From positions 372,001 to 436,000 of the forward strand of contig NZ_AWXZ01000039.1 of assembly GCF_000496075.1 (NCBI RefSeq): 64,000 nucleotides of DNA, written 5' to 3'. The DNA comes from Lutibaculum baratangense AMV1 (GTDB lineage: Bacteria > Pseudomonadota > Alphaproteobacteria > Rhizobiales > Tepidamorphaceae). The notes beneath the pieces are model-generated. The model was not told where the DNA came from. It searched no databases and saw only the letters and a program-made list of their open reading frames with translations. Shown piece after piece: positions 8,434 to 19,490 of this stretch. Position 1 is the stretch's first letter; every line of letters begins with the position of its first letter. The position numbers and the translations under genes were made by a program.

Positions 8434-8570
8434 CTTACTGTATCCGCCAAAATCTGGTGAGAGCGCCTGGCACTTATACGTGATCCTGTTGGGGTGCGGA
8501 CAAAAAGAGGTATCTCGACCAATCTGCGTGGGAGGGGTGCTCAATTTCAATGTCCGAGGAAGGGGGCTTA

Positions 8571-9674
8571 ATGACTGGATCTCTGAATGGCGCAGTTGGG
8601 TACAACGCCGTATATACGCTTGATCCTGGTCCAGAATTCAATATTATACCTCTATGCAAATACTTTCGAGTTTCTGAGGGTGATTTCAACGATATTTACG
8701 ATTTGGTTGTTGGGAGGGAGATTGCTTCTGGTTGGTTTAACACAGATCAATTTACCTTAGAGCCCTTATTTTACTACTCTATAGCACGATCTGGGTACGG
8801 TGTAGCTGATCCCGAGTCGGCCACAAGTATATATATACCATTTTTTATCGGGTTGGCATCGATGCGATTGACTCCTGAAGAATACATGGAGTTATTCGAG
8901 AGATTCTGTCGTATATGCAATCTATATAATAATAAGACCATTATTCTTCCGACTTCTAGAATATTTCATTTCTTTATGGCGAATCTGAAGTACAGGGTTT
9001 CTCTACCGGATAATGTTGTGGCGGTAACGATAGAAAAACAACTGAGCTTGGGCAGTGTTATTGCGGCTCCATACCCGACTAATTACCATGCAATAGAGGG
9101 GCTGTCTGCATCAGAGATTGAGTTTCGGGCCCTGGATCAGAAGGAGTACTTCGCCTCCTTTTGCGGAAACATACGTTCTCCTGCCCGGGAGAGCCTGTTG
9201 CGTTCTTTCCAGTCATCACCCGTTCCTGTTGATGTGGTGCCTGTAGACGTGAAGTTACGGAAGCACTATCCAACTGATGAGTCAGCTCTCCGGATGGTAT
9301 TCTCGAAAAACAAGAGTGTATTCTCTATCGAGCCGGCAGGAGATTCTCCATCGCGTAAGTCGATATACGATTCACTTGCAGCGGGATGTATTCCGGTAAT
9401 TTACCAGAGCGCTCGATTTCATATGCCGTTCGAGGCGCTGATAGATTGGGCCAAGGCATGTGTTTTTGTTCTAGGTAATGACGAGAAGCGGGATATCATT
9501 TCCTATTTGCGTGATATCCCGAATGAAGAGATCGAGGAGAGGTTGGAATACATCTGGTCTATAAGGAACTACCTGCAGTTCCCTATAGGTGCTCCTGCTG
9601 ATAGGAAGAATGCGCTGGACCAGATCCTTTTGGAACTCGAGATGGCGAGGCTCCGGCGCCTCTCGGCTGCCTGA
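8571..9674 (+). CDS. Exostosin-like glycosyltransferase (GT47-type)
   Basis: A 367-residue protein. The C-terminal half carries the exostosin-family nucleotide-sugar site FSIEPAGDSPSRKSIYDSLAAGCIPVI and the earlier strand EYFASFCGNIR. The N-terminal half (from GYNAVYTLD) fits the first Rossmann domain. It probably adds a sugar to a surface polysaccharide in the cytosol. The start at 8571 is preferred because GAAGGGGG sits just upstream. An ATG at 8550 would add seven residues. Base composition is strikingly A+T rich compared with neighbours, with many ATA, TTA and TAT codons, which points to recent acquisition. Confidence 0.75.
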   Translation: MTGSLNGAVGYNAVYTLDPGPEFNIIPLCKYFRVSEGDFNDIYDLVVGREIASGWFNTDQFTLEPLFYYSIARSGYGVADPESATSIYIPFFIGLASMRLTPEEYMELFERFCRICNLYNNKTIILPTSRIFHFFMANLKYRVSLPDNVVAVTIEKQLSLGSVIAAPYPTNYHAIEGLSASEIEFRALDQKEYFASFCGNIRSPARESLLRSFQSSPVPVDVVPVDVKLRKHYPTDESALRMVFSKNKSVFSIEPAGDSPSRKSIYDSLAAGCIPVIYQSARFHMPFEALIDWAKACVFVLGNDEKRDIISYLRDIPNEEIEERLEYIWSIRNYLQFPIGAPADRKNALDQILLELEMARLRRLSAA

Positions 9675-9716
9675 TATCGATGCTGATCCAATTGCACAAC
9701 CCATGCAGAGGTAATC

Positions 9717-10649
9717 ATGGCACTGCCTAATGTTCTGCAGGAGCTATATGCCTTAGACAGTCAGATGGCGGAGGCTATGGCGACCCGGCTTACATACGGG
9801 AGCTTTGTGTGTAGCGATCGGGGCTATTTATTTGTTGAGACGCCTAAGGCGGCGTGTTCAACGCTTAAATGGATCCTTGCAGAACTCAGCGGCCATAAGG
9901 TTACGCCTCGCAGGGCAGGCGCGGAGACCAGCCGGAAGATGTGTATTCATCTCAGGCGGATTCATCCTGTCCCTTCACTGGCACAGATGTCAGATAGTGA
10001 CATTGTTGCATTTCTGACAAGTCCGGAAGTCGTCCGCTTTACTGTCGTCAGAAATCCCTACTCTCGAGTGGTGTCAGCGTTTAACGACAAAATTCGAAAT
10101 GGAGAACCAAACTATAGAAAGTTTTGGTCTATCATTGGCACGCATGTGGGGCATTCAGAAAAAGATTATTCTCCGAGTTTCCCTGATTTCGTTGACTGGC
10201 TCCATCGGAAGCAGTCACCGGACAGGTGTAATCTTCATTGGCAGGCCGTGAGTTCCTTAAACTACCACAAATTAATCGGATACACTCACGTTATAAACGT
10301 TGAGGAACTGGCGGAGGGGCTCCGACCCGTCTTCCACCGCATCGCAGAAGGGCGGGACGTGGGCGATCTTCTTCAATCGAATAGGGTCAATGAGAGTCTT
10401 CCTTCAGACTGGCGAAGATATTACAACCCTGACATAGCTCAAAAAATCTTCACATTCTACAAGGATGACTTCCATATGTTCCGGTACGACGCAGATTCTT
10501 GGTCTGCGCCTGCCAAAGGCGCGGTGGCGGCTTCAGAAATCGAGAGATCCGCTGTCTCGGCGATACGCGATCGGAACGAAGTGATAGCGGATCTCCTTGA
10601 TGAGCTCCAAGCCGCGCGCCGTGCATCTCGGAGTCGTGGAGGAGGCTAA
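9717..10649 (+). CDS. Sulfotransferase family 2-like enzyme
   Basis: A 310-residue protein. The 5'-PAPS loop is VETPKAACSTLKWIL (40-54) and the 3'-phosphate site is VVRNPYSRVVSAFNDKI (110-126), the layout of HNK-1/chondroitin-type carbohydrate sulfotransferases. The C-terminal 40 residues form a charged helix rich in Ala, Glu and Arg. AGAGGT precedes the ATG. It follows the exostosin gene by 42 bases and shares its lower G+C, so the two probably arrived together. The acceptor glycan is unknown. Confidence 0.83.
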   Translation: MALPNVLQELYALDSQMAEAMATRLTYGSFVCSDRGYLFVETPKAACSTLKWILAELSGHKVTPRRAGAETSRKMCIHLRRIHPVPSLAQMSDSDIVAFLTSPEVVRFTVVRNPYSRVVSAFNDKIRNGEPNYRKFWSIIGTHVGHSEKDYSPSFPDFVDWLHRKQSPDRCNLHWQAVSSLNYHKLIGYTHVINVEELAEGLRPVFHRIAEGRDVGDLLQSNRVNESLPSDWRRYYNPDIAQKIFTFYKDDFHMFRYDADSWSAPAKGAVAASEIERSAVSAIRDRNEVIADLLDELQAARRASRSRGGG

Positions 10650-10723
10650 TGCGGTTGAAGGGCCGGAGTGGCGATCGATGGCTCTCGGTATGAGCGCACA
10701 CGATTTCCTGGCAAAGCCGCAGC

Positions 10724-11533
10724 CTACACCTGCATGTATCTCTCCGCCCGCCTCAGCAGCAGGAGGCCGAGGATCACCAATCCGACGCCCCAGGCGAAGA
10801 GGTAGAAGGGGTCGTAGAAGAAGGTGTGGTGCGATCCCATGAAGCCCGCGCGGAACATCTCGACCGCGTGGGGCAGGGGGATCCAGAGGAACGGCTCGCG
10901 GATGTTCGTCGGCAGCCACGCCATCATCGTGAAGACGCCGCTCAGGGGCAGCGTGAGATACATCAGCGGCTGCACGAACTTCTCGACGATCTCCACCATC
11001 TCGCATACCGCCGCGAGGATGAGCGAGACCCCGAAGCCGAGGAGCCCGAAAAGGAGCCAGGCCGACACCATCAGGAAATGGTCCTCCGCCGGCGGCACCA
11101 GGCCGAGGATCAGGAGCATCACGTAGGCGATGATGAAGGCCATCGCGCAGCCGAGGATCTCCGTCAGCGCGCCGGCGATCATCATGTCGAGCACCTGCAC
11201 GTTCTGGTGGAACAGGAGGCCGCCGCCGGCCTTGATGCCGCCCGCGCCCTTCGGCGCGGTGTGGCGCCAGAGGGTGAGCATCGAATAGCCCGTCAGGATG
11301 AAGGTGACGGCGGAGATGCCGTGCTTCTCGCCGCCCATGAACATCGAGCGCAGGGCGACGATGCCGAGGATGAGGATCAGCGGCTCGCCGGCGAGCCACA
11401 GGAAGCCGAGATTGCGCCGGCCGTAGCGGCTCATCAGGTCGCGGATCATCAGCGCCCGGATGACGCGGAGCTGCACCTTCAGGCGCGCGGCCAGCGTGTC
11501 GTAGCCCACCGGGCCCTGGGTGAGGTCTACCAT
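10724..11533 (-). CDS. Capsular/surface polysaccharide ABC exporter permease
   Basis: A 269-residue ABC-2 type membrane protein with about six transmembrane helices, of the KpsM/Wzm kind. The N-terminal stretch RALMIRDLMSRYGRRNLGFLW is the cytoplasmic amphipathic helix typical of these exporters, and the C-terminus ends LLLLRRAERYMQV. It would move a finished polysaccharide across the inner membrane together with an ATPase and outer-membrane partners. None of those partners is encoded within this window. It is convergent with the sulfotransferase cluster, whose products may modify the exported glycan (inference). Confidence 0.85.
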   Translation of the reverse strand: MVDLTQGPVGYDTLAARLKVQLRVIRALMIRDLMSRYGRRNLGFLWLAGEPLILILGIVALRSMFMGGEKHGISAVTFILTGYSMLTLWRHTAPKGAGGIKAGGGLLFHQNVQVLDMMIAGALTEILGCAMAFIIAYVMLLILGLVPPAEDHFLMVSAWLLFGLLGFGVSLILAAVCEMVEIVEKFVQPLMYLTLPLSGVFTMMAWLPTNIREPFLWIPLPHAVEMFRAGFMGSHHTFFYDPFYLFAWGVGLVILGLLLLRRAERYMQV

Positions 11534-11606
11534 CGTGTCGTGCCACTCCGTCTCTTAGTGTGCCCGCCGCCCGCGCGCCCGGTCCGGGCGGGCGAGGTGG
11601 GGCGCG

Positions 11607-11627
11607 CCGCCGGGCGCGGCCCGGCGG
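11607..11627 (-). terminator. GC hairpin downstream of metC
   Basis: CCGCCGGG and CCCGGCGG form an 8-base perfect stem with a 5-base loop, in the gap after the metC stop and before the exporter permease gene. A second short dyad lies at 11576-11590. The absence of a T run keeps confidence low. Confidence 0.35.
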
Positions 11628-11741
11628 GTAGGTTCCGTCGATGCCGCCGGCCTGCGGGAGGGACCGGCTGGTGCCGCCCGCTCGGGGCGTCCGCCGCCTC
11701 CTCTGCCACGGGATCGTGGAGGGAGAATGGCGGCGGAGCGA

Positions 11742-12962
11742 TCACGCGGCGCCTCCCGTCTCGCGCCAGCGGGCTAGCCCCGCGTCGAGGTCGGCCTTCA
11801 GGTCGTCCGTCGCCTCGAGGCCGATATAGAGCCTGACGGCGGGGCCGGGCTCCTGCCATCTCGTCGCGGTGCGGACCGGCTGGAAGGGGATCGCGAGGCT
11901 CTCGTAGCCGCCCCAGGAGGCGCCGATGCCGAAGAGCGCGAGTTCGTCGAGGAAGGCGTGCAGCGCCGACTTCGGCCCCTCCTTCAGGACGATCGCGAAG
12001 AGCGAGGTCGCGCCGGTGAAGTCGCGCTTCCAGATCTCGTGGTCGGGATGGCTCGGCAGAGCGGGGTGGATGACCTTCGCGACCTCCGGCCGGGCTTCTA
12101 GGTAGCGCGCCATCTCGAGGCCCGATTCCATCGACCGCTCGAGCCGCACGTGCAGCGAGCGCATGCCGCGCTGGCCGAGATAGGCGACGTCGCCGCCGGC
12201 GAACTCGCCGAAGACGGAGAACGTCTCCTTCAGCGCCGGCCACAGCCGGTCGTTCGCCGTGACGGTGCCCAGAAGCGCGTCGGAATGGCCGGTGAAGAAC
12301 TTCGTGCCGGCGTGCAGCGAGATGTCGACGCCCATCGCGAGCGGCTTCAGGAAGAGCGGCGTCGCCCAGGTGTTGTCGATGATCGTGGTGATCCCGCGCG
12401 CCCGCGCGACGGATACGATCTGAGGTAGGTCCTGAAGTTCGAATGTGAGGGATCCGGGCGATTCGAGCAGGACGGCCCGGGTTTCGGGCCGAATGAGGCC
12501 CGAAATGCCCGCCCCGATGCGTGGGTCGTAATAGGTGGTGGTCACGCCGAACCGGTCGAGAAGCTTGTCGCAGAGCTTGCGGGTCGGCAGGTAGCACGAA
12601 TCGGTGACGAGCAGGTGATCGCCCGATTTCAGGGCCGAAAGCAGCGCGATCGAGATCGCCGAGAGGCCGGAGGAGGTGAGAACCGTGCCTTCGCCGCCCT
12701 CGAGCCGTGTGACGACCTCCTCCAGCGCGTCGGTCGTGGGGCTGCCGGAGAGGCCGTAGGAGTAGCGCGCGTCGCGTTTCTCGAAGGTCGCGGCGTCGGG
12801 ATAGAGCACCGTCGAGCCCCGATATAGAGGTGGGTTGACGTAGCCGAACTGCTCCCCCGGCCTCCGCCCGACATGGACGAGCTCGGTGTCGGCAAGCAAA
12901 GGCCGCGTCTCGCCGGCAGCTGACCCTGCGACAGTTTCCTTTTTCGCGCCCGTCATTTGCAC
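11742..12962 (-). CDS. metC: Cystathionine beta-lyase
   Basis: A 406-residue PLP enzyme of the Cys/Met metabolism family, which cleaves cystathionine to homocysteine, pyruvate and ammonia. The Schiff-base lysine is Lys221 in SLHAGTKFFTGHSD. Other family marks are YSYGLSGSPTTDALE (63-81), SSGLSAIS (97-104) and IIDNTWATPLF (194-204). It is transcribed divergently from aapJ across about 200 bases. The metC-aap neighbourhood is known from Rhizobium. A related gamma-synthase or gamma-lyase activity cannot be excluded by sequence alone. Confidence 0.9.
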   Translation of the reverse strand: MQMTGAKKETVAGSAAGETRPLLADTELVHVGRRPGEQFGYVNPPLYRGSTVLYPDAATFEKRDARYSYGLSGSPTTDALEEVVTRLEGGEGTVLTSSGLSAISIALLSALKSGDHLLVTDSCYLPTRKLCDKLLDRFGVTTTYYDPRIGAGISGLIRPETRAVLLESPGSLTFELQDLPQIVSVARARGITTIIDNTWATPLFLKPLAMGVDISLHAGTKFFTGHSDALLGTVTANDRLWPALKETFSVFGEFAGGDVAYLGQRGMRSLHVRLERSMESGLEMARYLEARPEVAKVIHPALPSHPDHEIWKRDFTGATSLFAIVLKEGPKSALHAFLDELALFGIGASWGGYESLAIPFQPVRTATRWQEPGPAVRLYIGLEATDDLKADLDAGLARWRETGGAA

Positions 12963-13162
12963 CCGCTTCTTTCAACGAACGAACAACTTGACCCGCCGCG
13001 CCCGATCGCATGTGATGATTGTCCTCAGCCGGCCGCTCGATACGGAGCGGGCATGGCCGGCTCAATCACAGTGTGGGTGGGCCGTCTTCCTCGAGATGTC
13101 GAGGCGGAGGGTTTCAAGCCGATAACACACGACTTCCAACGGGTAACAGAGAGAGCACCTTG

Positions 13163-14176
13163 ATGAAAACGAAACTCTTCGTCGCGGTTATGGGGGCCGC
13201 GTTCGGTGTCACGGCGGCCGCGTCCGCAGCCACGCTCGACGACGTGAAGTCGAACGGACGCCTGAGTTGCGGCGTCAGCACGGGCCTCGCGGGCTTCAGC
13301 GCGCCGAACGACGCGGGCGAATGGTCCGGCCTCGACGTCGATTACTGCCGGGCGATCGCCGCGGCCGTGTTCGACGACCCCGAGGCCGTTTCCTACGTGC
13401 CGCTGACGGCGAAGGAGCGCTTCACGGCGCTGCAGTCGGGCGAGGTCGACGTCCTGAGCCGCAACACGACGTGGACGATGTCGCGCGACACGCAGCTCGG
13501 CCTGAACTTCGCGGGCGTCAACTACTATGACGGCCAGGGCTTCATGGTGCCGAAGGAGCTCGGCGTCTCGTCCGCGCTCGAGCTGTCCGGCGCCTCGGTC
13601 TGCGTCCAGACCGGCACCACGACGGAATTGAACCTGACCGACTATTTCCGCGCCAACAGCATGGACTACAACCCCGTGGCCTTCGAGCGCCTCGAGGACG
13701 TGAACACGGCCTACTCCTCCGGCCGCTGCGACGTCTACACGACGGACGCCTCCGGCCTCTACTCGATCCGGCTGACGCTGCCCAGTCCCGACGACCACAT
13801 GGTGCTGCCGGAGATCATCTCGAAGGAGCCGCTCGGGCCGGCCGTGCGCCAGGGCGACGACCAGTGGTTCAGCGTCGTGAAGTGGGTGCACTACGCGCTC
13901 CTGAACGCCGAAGAGCTCGGCGTGACGTCGGAGAACGTCGAAGAGATGACGAGCTCCGAGAACCCCGACATCCGCCGCCTGCTCGGCGCCGAGGGCAATT
14001 TCGGCGAGTCGATCGGCCTCGAGGCCGACTGGGCCGTCCGGGTGATCAAGCACGTCGGCAATTACGGCGAGCTGTTCGACCGCAATGTCGGCCCTGACAC
14101 GCCGCTCGGCATCGCCCGCGGCCTGAACGCGCTGTGGACCGAAGGCGGCATCCAGTACGCGCCTCCCGTCCGATAA
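13163..14176 (+). CDS. aapJ: General L-amino acid ABC transporter, periplasmic binding protein
   Basis: A 337-residue solute-binding protein with a signal peptide of about 23 residues, then DDVKSNGRLSCGVSTGLAGFS, the classic AapJ opening. The family fold of the polar amino-acid binding proteins is clear (GLDVDYCRAIAAAVF, TAKERFTALQSGEVDVLSRN). It captures a broad range of L-amino acids for AapQMP. The ATG at 13163 follows a purine-rich AGAGAGCACC leader. The four aap genes run in one direction with short gaps and form an operon. Confidence 0.95.
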   Translation: MKTKLFVAVMGAAFGVTAAASAATLDDVKSNGRLSCGVSTGLAGFSAPNDAGEWSGLDVDYCRAIAAAVFDDPEAVSYVPLTAKERFTALQSGEVDVLSRNTTWTMSRDTQLGLNFAGVNYYDGQGFMVPKELGVSSALELSGASVCVQTGTTTELNLTDYFRANSMDYNPVAFERLEDVNTAYSSGRCDVYTTDASGLYSIRLTLPSPDDHMVLPEIISKEPLGPAVRQGDDQWFSVVKWVHYALLNAEELGVTSENVEEMTSSENPDIRRLLGAEGNFGESIGLEADWAVRVIKHVGNYGELFDRNVGPDTPLGIARGLNALWTEGGIQYAPPVR

Positions 14177-14278
14177 GACAGGCGCGGCGGCCCCGGTGAC
14201 AGGCGAACACGCCGCCCGGGGCCGCCGGCAGCTCGATTTCGTGACGTTGCATCAGCCGTTTGCGCAATGGGGGCGCGG

Positions 14279-15490
14279 ATGAGTGTCGAAGGTGCGGCCG
14301 GCCGTGCGGCCGCCGCCGGCGGGGGCGGCGTGGCGAAGGCCCGTCTCCTCTACGATCCGCGATTCCGGTCGTGGGCGTTCCAGATCGCGCTCGTCGTCGC
14401 GGTCGTCCTGTTCTTCTTCTGGATCGCGGGCAACGCCGCGCGGAACCTTCAGCAGGCGAACATCGCCTCCGGCTTCGGCTTCCTCGACGTGCGGGCGGGC
14501 TTCGTCATCGCCGAGACGCCGATCCACTACACCGACAATTCGACCTATGGCCGCGCCTTCCTCGTGGGGCTCCTCAACACGATCATCGTGGCGTTCCTCG
14601 GCATCGTCTTCGCGACGGTCCTCGGCTTCGTCATCGGCATCGCGAGGCTCTCGAAGAACTGGCTCGTCGCCCGGCTCGCGACGGCCTATGTCGAGGTGAT
14701 GCGGAACATCCCGCTGCTCCTGCAGCTCCTGTTCTGGTACAAGGCGGTGCTCGCCGTCCTGCCGTCGCCGCGGCAGGGCCTCGAACTGCCGCTCGGCGTG
14801 TTCCTGAACAATCGCGGACTTTTCATCCCGCGCCCGGTGATGGAAACCGGCGGCGGGATGCTGCTCGGCGCGATCGGCATCGCGGCGCTCGCGACCTATC
14901 TCCTCGCCCGCTGGGCGAAGGCGCGCCGGATGCGCACCGGCCACAGCTTCCCGATGCTTCGCGTGGGCCTCGCCATCATGCTGGGGCTGCCGTTCGTCGT
15001 CTACGTGCTGGCGGGTGCCCCGATCACCTTCGACGTGCCGGAGCTGCAGGGCTTCAATTTCACGGGCGGAAAACAGGTGTCGCCCGAGTTCACGGCGCTG
15101 CTCCTCGGCCTGTCGATCTACACGAGCGCCTTCATCGCGGAGATCGTGCGCGCCGGCATCCTGTCGGTCAGCCGGGGGCAGTGGGAGGCCGCGGGGGCGC
15201 TGGGCGTCCGCTACGGCCGCATCCTGCGGCTGATCATCATCCCGCAGGCGATGCGGGTGATCATCCCGCCGCTGACGAGCCAGTATCTGAATCTCACGAA
15301 GAACTCCTCGCTGGCGGTCGCGATCGGCTATCCCGACCTCGTGGCCGTCTTCGCCGGCACCGTTCTGAACCAGACGGGGCAGGCGGTCGAGGTGATCCTC
15401 ATGACGATGGCCGTCTACCTGACGCTGAGCCTGCTCACGTCGGCCTTCATGAACTGGTTCAACGCGCGATACGCGTTGGTGGAGCGGTAG
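14279..15490 (+). CDS. aapQ: General L-amino acid ABC transporter permease
   Basis: A permease of 403 residues from this start. It has an N-terminal transmembrane helix, a periplasmic loop, then the paired permease segments separated by the long central insertion characteristic of AapQ/BztB. The EAA-like loop is [29 protein letters not shown]. The ATG at 14279 has GGGGGCGCGG directly upstream. An ATG at 14267 has no ribosome site. It pairs with AapM to make the inner-membrane channel. Confidence 0.94.
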   Translation: MSVEGAAGRAAAAGGGGVAKARLLYDPRFRSWAFQIALVVAVVLFFFWIAGNAARNLQQANIASGFGFLDVRAGFVIAETPIHYTDNSTYGRAFLVGLLNTIIVAFLGIVFATVLGFVIGIARLSKNWLVARLATAYVEVMRNIPLLLQLLFWYKAVLAVLPSPRQGLELPLGVFLNNRGLFIPRPVMETGGGMLLGAIGIAALATYLLARWAKARRMRTGHSFPMLRVGLAIMLGLPFVVYVLAGAPITFDVPELQGFNFTGGKQVSPEFTALLLGLSIYTSAFIAEIVRAGILSVSRGQWEAAGALGVRYGRILRLIIIPQAMRVIIPPLTSQYLNLTKNSSLAVAIGYPDLVAVFAGTVLNQTGQAVEVILMTMAVYLTLSLLTSAFMNWFNARYALVER

Positions 15491-15492
15491 AG

Positions 15493-16632
15493 ATGGCCGA
15501 GCAGCATTCCGAGGTCGACCGCTTCTTCGTGCGCGAGCAGATGGTCGAGGCCATGCCGCCCCCGGGGGTGCGCCGCGGCGCGGGAGACTGGTTCCGGCGG
15601 AACCTGTTCTCCTCGGTCCCGAACGGGATCATGACGATCCTGGCGCTCCTCTTTCTCGCGTGGTCGATCCCGCCGTTGATCCAGTGGGCGTTCATCGACG
15701 CCGTCTGGGAGGGCACGAATCGCGAGGCCTGCCTGGGCCCCGACGTCGGGGCGTGCTGGGCCTTCGTGAAGGCGAAGTTCGGCCAGTTCATCTACGGCCG
15801 CTATCCGATCGGCGAGCGCTGGCGGGTCGACCTCGTCTTCCTGCTGCTCGCGGCGGGCCTCGTGCCGATGGCGATCCCCTCGGCGCCCTACAAAGCCCTG
15901 AACGCGCTGTTCCTGCTGGTGATCTTTCCGGTCGCGGCCTTCATCCTGCTCACGGGCGGCTTCGGGTTGCGGGTGGTGCCGACCGAGTTCTGGGGCGGCC
16001 TCCTCGTCACGCTCGTCGTGGCGATCACCGGCATCGTGGTTTCGTTTCCGCTCGGCATCCTGCTCGCGCTCGGACGACGATCGAAGATGCCGGCCGTGCG
16101 GCTCCTGTCCATCGCGTTCATCGAGCTTTGGCGGGGCGTTCCGCTGATCACCGTCCTCTTCATGTCGAGTGTGATGCTGCCGTTCTTCCTGCCGGACGGT
16201 GTCAGCTTCGACAAGCTCCTGCGGGCGCTGATCGGCGTCGCCTTCTTCTCGTCGGCCTACATGGCGGAGGTCGTGCGCGGCGGCCTGCAGGCGATCCCCA
16301 AGGGTCAGTATGAGGCCGCGGCCGCGATGGGGCTCGGCTACTGGCCGATGATGTACCTGATCATCCTGCCGCAGGCGCTGAAGCTCGTGATCCCGGGGAT
16401 CGTGAACACCTTCATCGGCCTGTTCAAGGACACGAGCCTCGTTCTCATCATCGGCCTGTTCGACCTCCTGGGGATCGTGCAGTTCAACTTCACGGATTCC
16501 AACTGGGCCACGCCGCAGACGGCGGCAACGGGGTTCGCCTTCGCGGCCCTCGTCTTCTGGATCTTCTGCTTCGGCATGTCGCGATATTCGATGTTTATCG
16601 AGCGCCGGCTCGAGACCGGCCACAAGCACTGA
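15493..16632 (+). CDS. aapM: General L-amino acid ABC transporter permease
   Basis: This 379-residue permease starts two bases after the aapQ stop. The N-terminal cytoplasmic segment and first helix are followed by a periplasmic loop with two cysteines ([12 protein letters not shown]), typical of AapM/BztC and possibly disulfide-bonded. The permease core has [29 protein letters not shown] as the ATPase-contact loop. It heterodimerises with AapQ. Confidence 0.94.
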   Translation: MAEQHSEVDRFFVREQMVEAMPPPGVRRGAGDWFRRNLFSSVPNGIMTILALLFLAWSIPPLIQWAFIDAVWEGTNREACLGPDVGACWAFVKAKFGQFIYGRYPIGERWRVDLVFLLLAAGLVPMAIPSAPYKALNALFLLVIFPVAAFILLTGGFGLRVVPTEFWGGLLVTLVVAITGIVVSFPLGILLALGRRSKMPAVRLLSIAFIELWRGVPLITVLFMSSVMLPFFLPDGVSFDKLLRALIGVAFFSSAYMAEVVRGGLQAIPKGQYEAAAAMGLGYWPMMYLIILPQALKLVIPGIVNTFIGLFKDTSLVLIIGLFDLLGIVQFNFTDSNWATPQTAATGFAFAALVFWIFCFGMSRYSMFIERRLETGHKH

Positions 16633-16639
16633 GGTTGTC

Positions 16640-17455
<816 letters not shown>

Positions 17456-17557
17456 CCGCTCGTCCGCGGCGCGAGCCTTCCTCGGTCGTGGGGCGGTCGG
17501 AGGAACCGGCGGCATCAGCCGGCGTTCCTCTGCGACAGTCCCGAGGCTCGCAGCGAC

Positions 17558-18748
17558 ATGACAACGAACGACACCCCCGCGACGCCGACAGGTCCGGCCG
17601 GAGGGGGAGACGGCGCACCTCCGAAGGTGACGTTCGAAACCCGCCTCGTTCGTGTCTCGACGGTCGGCCTCTTCCTGATCGCGCTCTGCGGCGCGCTCTA
17701 CTTCGCGTCCGACTTCCTGCTGCCCGTGACGCTGTCGTTCCTGTTCGCGCTGGTGCTCAGCCCGGTCGCCCGGTGGCTGCACCGGAAGGGGCTGCCGGAG
17801 GGTTTCGGCGCGATCATCCTCGTCGCCGGGCTGACGGCGGGGCTCGCCACCAGCATGTACTTCCTCAGCGGTCCCGTCTCGGACTGGGTCCAGAAGGCCC
17901 CGGAGGCGATCGCCGACGTGCGGATGAAGCTCTACCACGTCTCCGGTCCGATGGACGCGGTGCAGGACGCGACGGAGCAGGTGGAGGAGATGACGTCGGA
18001 GGACAAGCCCGGCGTCCAGACCGTCGTCGTGCGCGAGCCGGGGCTCATGTCGAAGGCCGCCTCCGGCGCCCCGAACATTCTCGCGAAGATCGTGCTGACG
18101 CTCGTCCTCCTGTTCTTCCTGCTGGCATCCGGCGACATGTTCTACGAGAAGCTCGTGGCGGTGATGCCGACCTTCTCCGACAAGAAGCGCGCCGTGCGGA
18201 TCGCCCGGGACGTCGAGCGGGAGGTCTCGCGCTACCTCCTCACGATCACGATCATCAACGCAGGGCTCGGCCTGTGCATCTGGGCGACGATGTTCGCGCT
18301 CGGCGTGCCCAATCCCGTGCTCTGGGGAATCATCGGCGCGATCCTCAACTTCATCCCCTATATCGGCTCGCTGATGGGGGTCGCGCTCGTCGCTCTCGTC
18401 TCCCTCGCCACGTTCGAGTCCGTCGAGTACGCCCTCCTGCCGCCGCTGGCCTATCTCTGCCTGACGGCGCTCGAGGGCCAGTTCCTGACGCCGACGATCG
18501 TCGGGCGGCGGCTCGAGCTGAACGCGGTCGCGATCTTCATCGCCGTCGCCTTCTGGGGCTGGCTGTGGGGCATTGTCGGCGCCCTGATCGCCGTGCCGTT
18601 CCTCGTGACGATCAAGATCTTCTGCGACCATGTGGAGGCGCTGAGCGCCCTCGGACAGTTCCTGTCCGCCCGCCACGTCTCGCCGCTCCACGAGGACGAG
18701 GACGATCCGCCGGGCGTCGTGTCGCGTCGCGGCGCGCCGGCCGAATAG
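17558..18748 (+). CDS. AI-2E family transporter (PerM-like)
   Basis: This 396-residue membrane protein of the AI-2E/PerM family has about seven or eight helices. Typical landmarks are the first pair of helices after TVGLFLIALCGALYFASDFLLPVTLSFLFALVL, the cytoplasmic soluble stretch (about 110-165) and the re-entrant region PNPVLWGIIGAILNFIPYIGSLMG. Substrates differ across the family (autoinducer-2 efflux, Na+/H+ exchange), so no solute is assigned. It stands alone about 100 bases after aapP and is convergent with the SDR cluster. Confidence 0.88.
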   Translation: MTTNDTPATPTGPAGGGDGAPPKVTFETRLVRVSTVGLFLIALCGALYFASDFLLPVTLSFLFALVLSPVARWLHRKGLPEGFGAIILVAGLTAGLATSMYFLSGPVSDWVQKAPEAIADVRMKLYHVSGPMDAVQDATEQVEEMTSEDKPGVQTVVVREPGLMSKAASGAPNILAKIVLTLVLLFFLLASGDMFYEKLVAVMPTFSDKKRAVRIARDVEREVSRYLLTITIINAGLGLCIWATMFALGVPNPVLWGIIGAILNFIPYIGSLMGVALVALVSLATFESVEYALLPPLAYLCLTALEGQFLTPTIVGRRLELNAVAIFIAVAFWGWLWGIVGALIAVPFLVTIKIFCDHVEALSALGQFLSARHVSPLHEDEDDPPGVVSRRGAPAE

Positions 18749-18755
18749 GGGCAGG

Positions 18756-19486
<731 letters not shown>

Positions 19487-19490
<4 letters not shown>

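Noticed and set aside
10600-10730. A second copy of the tRNA-Arg 3' end that would bound the sulfotransferase cluster as an island
   Set aside because: I looked for the T-arm-to-CCA segment of tRNA-Arg around the right edge of the cluster and did not find it. No integrase is present within the cluster either.
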